A DNA stretch of 8,185 bases from Deltaproteobacteria bacterium (GTDB taxonomy: Bacteria > Desulfobacterota > Desulfuromonadia > Geobacterales > Geobacteraceae), in contig JAJZQA010000106.1 in NCBI GenBank assembly GCA_021810985.1, positions 1 through 8,185 of the forward strand, given 5' to 3'. The notes beneath the pieces are model-generated. The model was not told the DNA's origin. It saw only the letters and a list, made by a program, of their open reading frames with translations, and did no database searches. Below are positions 6,135 through 8,185 of the stretch, one piece after another (position 1 is the first letter of the stretch; the number at the start of each line of letters is the position of its first letter). The position numbers and the translations under genes were made by a program.

Positions 6135-7403
6135 ATGTCAAAAATCTATCTTCTCGTCCTCTTTACCCCCCTCTTCCTGCTGACCAGGGCGGAAGCCGAG
6201 ACCCTGACGCTCCAGGAAAGTCTGAAAAAGGCCACAACAGCCAACCACGAACTGAAAGTTTCCGCTCTTGATGAAAGAATTGCCGAGGGGAACGTCGGTG
6301 TCGCCAAAAGCAGCTATCTCCCGCAGGTAAATTTTCAGGGCGGCTACACTGTCCAGCAGGAACCGCAATCCGTCATCATTCAAGGACGAGCAGTTGAAAC
6401 CCAGCAGCCGGAATTTGGCTTTTATTCCGCTTCGGTTGAACAGACAATCTATGATTTTGGCCGTACCTCGGCACGTTTTCACCAAGCGTCGGCGCTCCGC
6501 GAGGCAGCGAGATTCATCCATACCGCCCGGACCAAGGATGTCTTCCTTCAGGTTGTGACCAGCTATTATGGAATCCTCGAATACCAAAAGCTGGTGGAAG
6601 CGGCGCACGAAGAGATTATCCAGATGACCGACCACCTGCGGGTGGCGAAAAACCTCTATGAGCAGGGTGTGGTTACCCGCAACGACCTGCTTCAGGCAGA
6701 AGTGCAACTTGCCAACAGCAAGCAGCGGGGACTCCTGGAAGACAATCGCCTCCAAAACAGCTGGCTCTATTTCAATTATCTGATCGGGCAACCTGCAGCA
6801 TATCGCGCGGAGCTCGTAGAGATCGATATGACCGCGATCCTCCCCGCGCCTGCTGAAGAGAATTTCCCACTGACCAATCGGGCGGAGGTCATGGCTCTCC
6901 AGAGGGGCATCGAAGCGGCCGTCCTGGCGACCAGAGAAAGCCGCAGCCACTATTTCCCGCAAATATTCACCAGGCTCGGGGTGGATTACGTGCAGAACGA
7001 TAAGGTCGAAGAACAGACAATTCTTTCCGCCACGGTTGGCCTGAAGATCAACCTCTTCGACGGCCTCGCCACTACGTCGCGCTATCGGCAGGCGATTCAG
7101 ACCCGCATGCAGAATGAGGAAAAATTACGGCTGCTTGAAGCCCAGATACGTCTGGAGTACGACACCGCCAGCAACGACGCCAGAATTGCCGCGGAAAGGA
7201 TAAAAACTACCGCCAAAGCAGTTACCCAGGGGGAAGAAAACCTGCGAATCAATAAGGACCGGTATCAGGAGCATGTGGGCACCGCCACCGATGTGATCGA
7301 TGCCCAGACCCTGCTGACCAAAACGAAGGCCGAATATTTCCGGGCACTATCCGACTACGAAGTAGCCATTGCCCGTATCAAAAAAGCTAAAGGGGAGCTG
7401 TAA
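6135..7403 (+). CDS. TolC-family outer membrane efflux protein
   Basis: Outer-membrane channel of a tripartite exporter, 422 residues. A signal peptide (MSKIYLLVLF onward, cleavage after AEA at residue 21) leads into the outer-membrane efflux protein fold. Two tandem structural halves are visible: QESLKKATTANHELKVSALD (27-46) then SVEQTIYDFGRTSARF (100-115) in the first, and a second beginning near RAEVMALQRGIEAA with VGLKINLFDGLATTSRYRQA. The paired YDFG and LFDG segments are typical of the beta-strand regions. Long helical stretches such as LYEQGVVTRNDLLQAEVQLA form the periplasmic tunnel. AGGGAG lies 7 nt before the ATG. It follows the pump gene by 67 nt with no terminator visible and precedes the adaptor gene by 56 nt, so it is probably co-transcribed with both. 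Confidence 0.92.
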   Translation: MSKIYLLVLFTPLFLLTRAEAETLTLQESLKKATTANHELKVSALDERIAEGNVGVAKSSYLPQVNFQGGYTVQQEPQSVIIQGRAVETQQPEFGFYSASVEQTIYDFGRTSARFHQASALREAARFIHTARTKDVFLQVVTSYYGILEYQKLVEAAHEEIIQMTDHLRVAKNLYEQGVVTRNDLLQAEVQLANSKQRGLLEDNRLQNSWLYFNYLIGQPAAYRAELVEIDMTAILPAPAEENFPLTNRAEVMALQRGIEAAVLATRESRSHYFPQIFTRLGVDYVQNDKVEEQTILSATVGLKINLFDGLATTSRYRQAIQTRMQNEEKLRLLEAQIRLEYDTASNDARIAAERIKTTAKAVTQGEENLRINKDRYQEHVGTATDVIDAQTLLTKTKAEYFRALSDYEVAIARIKKAKGEL

Positions 7404-7449
7404 TTCCGATTTCAAAACTATATTTGGCATTGGGATAACCCATTTCCAC

Positions 7450-7454
7450 GGAGG
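7450..7454 (+). promoter_or_regulatory. Ribosome binding site of the membrane-fusion protein gene
   Basis: GGAGG lies 5 nt before the ATG at 7460 and fixes the start of a gene that runs off the right edge of the window. Confidence 0.8.
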
Positions 7455-7459
7455 ATTTG

Positions 7460-8185
7460 ATGGCAGAGGAACTCAACACCGGCACTACAACAAAAACTGA
7501 TGGCACCCCCCCTGCGGCAAAGTCAGGGAACGGCAAACGTAAACGGGCAGCTTTTATTCTGCTGATTCTACTTATCACCGCCTGCCTGTTTGGACTGCGG
7601 CTCTGGGTCAAGAGCAAGACCCACGTCGAAACCGATAATGCCTTCATCGAATCTCATGTCTATACCATCTCAGCCCGTATCCCCGGCAATGTCCTCAAGG
7701 TAATGGTCCAGGACAACCAGTTTGTCAAAAAGGGCGAGCTTCTCGTGGAACTGGATGCGATTGATTACCAGCTCAGGGTCAGAAACGCCATCGCGCAGCT
7801 GGATATGGCAAAAAATGAGACGTCGAGCACCTATGCGCAGGTAGATGCGGCGCGGGCGGCGCTCAATTCCGACCGGGCACGTCTCGAGCAGGCGGAACTG
7901 GACCTGCGGAGAGGGAAGGCGCTCTACAAAAAGGAAGTTATCGCCAAGGAACAGCTCGACCGGCTGGAAACCGCGCGAAAAGTCGCCGCGGCAAAACTGG
8001 CGGAAACCGAAGGTTCGGTGCGCCGGGCACTGGCACTCCTCGGTCTGACCGGCAATGGCGCAAAAGATGCCATGATCGCCCGGAAGACCGCCGAACTGGA
8101 GGAAAACAAGCAAAACCTGTCCTATACGAAAATCTATGCACCGGCTGACGGTTTCATCACGAAAAAGTCCGTGGAACAGGGCAAC
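7460..8185 (+). CDS. EmrA/HlyD-type membrane fusion protein, 5' part
   Basis: Periplasmic adaptor linking the MFS pump to the outer-membrane channel. The frame is open from the ATG at 7460 to the right edge, 242 residues visible, out of about 350-400 expected for the family. Residues 1-28 are a hydrophilic cytoplasmic tail ending in GKRKR. Residues about 30-49 are a single transmembrane anchor, as in EmrA and without a lipoprotein cysteine. THVETDNAFIESHVYTISAR followed by IPGNVLKVMVQDNQFVKKG (about 54-92) is the first half of the lipoyl domain. About 100-195 is an alanine/glutamate/arginine-rich coiled-coil hairpin. YTKIYAPADGFITKKSVEQG (about 222-241) starts the second lipoyl half. The beta-barrel and C-terminal regions lie beyond the window. 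No frameshift is seen. Confidence 0.93.
   Translation, partial: MAEELNTGTTTKTDGTPPAAKSGNGKRKRAAFILLILLITACLFGLRLWVKSKTHVETDNAFIESHVYTISARIPGNVLKVMVQDNQFVKKGELLVELDAIDYQLRVRNAIAQLDMAKNETSSTYAQVDAARAALNSDRARLEQAELDLRRGKALYKKEVIAKEQLDRLETARKVAAAKLAETEGSVRRALALLGLTGNGAKDAMIARKTAELEENKQNLSYTKIYAPADGFITKKSVEQGN

Noticed and set aside
6138..6962. 274-residue minus-strand frame within the channel gene
   Set aside because: It is long but antisense to a clear TolC-family gene with signal peptide and both structural halves. No family features are present in the antisense product.
1..8185. CRISPR array, tRNA/rRNA gene, insertion sequence, prophage or defence system
   Set aside because: No regularly spaced long repeats, cloverleaf-type sequence, transposase or integrase frame, or terminal inverted repeats with target duplications were found on either strand.

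Overview
This is bacterial chromosomal DNA, roughly 55-58% GC by eye, with tightly packed genes and clear Shine-Dalgarno sequences. The gene types (an RNase R starting at its first cold-shock domain, a TPR-rich Slt-type lytic transglycosylase, and a CecR-like TetR gene leading an EmrB/TolC/EmrA operon) fit a Gram-negative proteobacterium. The flavour suggests the Desulfuromonadota/Geobacter side of the old Deltaproteobacteria, but that is an impression and was not tested by search. The outer-membrane factor and periplasmic transglycosylase do require a diderm cell.

Layout. Positions 1-1166, minus strand: 5' part of an RNase R gene, cut by the window edge. Positions 1167-1340: a divergent intergenic region with a probable promoter and a perfect 12-bp palindrome. 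Positions 1341-3563, plus strand: a secreted soluble lytic murein transglycosylase. Positions 3564-3854: a gene-free stretch of about 290 bp holding two inverted copies of a 9-nt-periodic repeat and then the control region of the next operon. Positions 3855 to the right edge: a four-gene plus-strand operon of a TetR/CecR-like repressor, an EmrB-type DHA2 major-facilitator pump, a TolC-type outer-membrane channel, and an EmrA-type membrane-fusion protein cut by the edge.

How it works together. The last four genes encode a complete tripartite drug/toxicant extrusion system plus its probable local repressor. A sigma70-like promoter just before the repressor gene has its spacer and -10 box filled by tandem CAAAC/GTTTG dyads, which is the expected architecture for an autoregulated TetR-controlled efflux operon. 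RNase R (RNA turnover) and the transglycosylase (peptidoglycan turnover) are housekeeping genes with no evident functional link to the pump.

I found no undescribed system here. The points most worth a second look are the operator array at 3805-3831, the inverted repeat pair at 3637-3711, the RNase R lacking its usual N-terminal helix-turn-helix domain, and the palindrome at 1280-1291.
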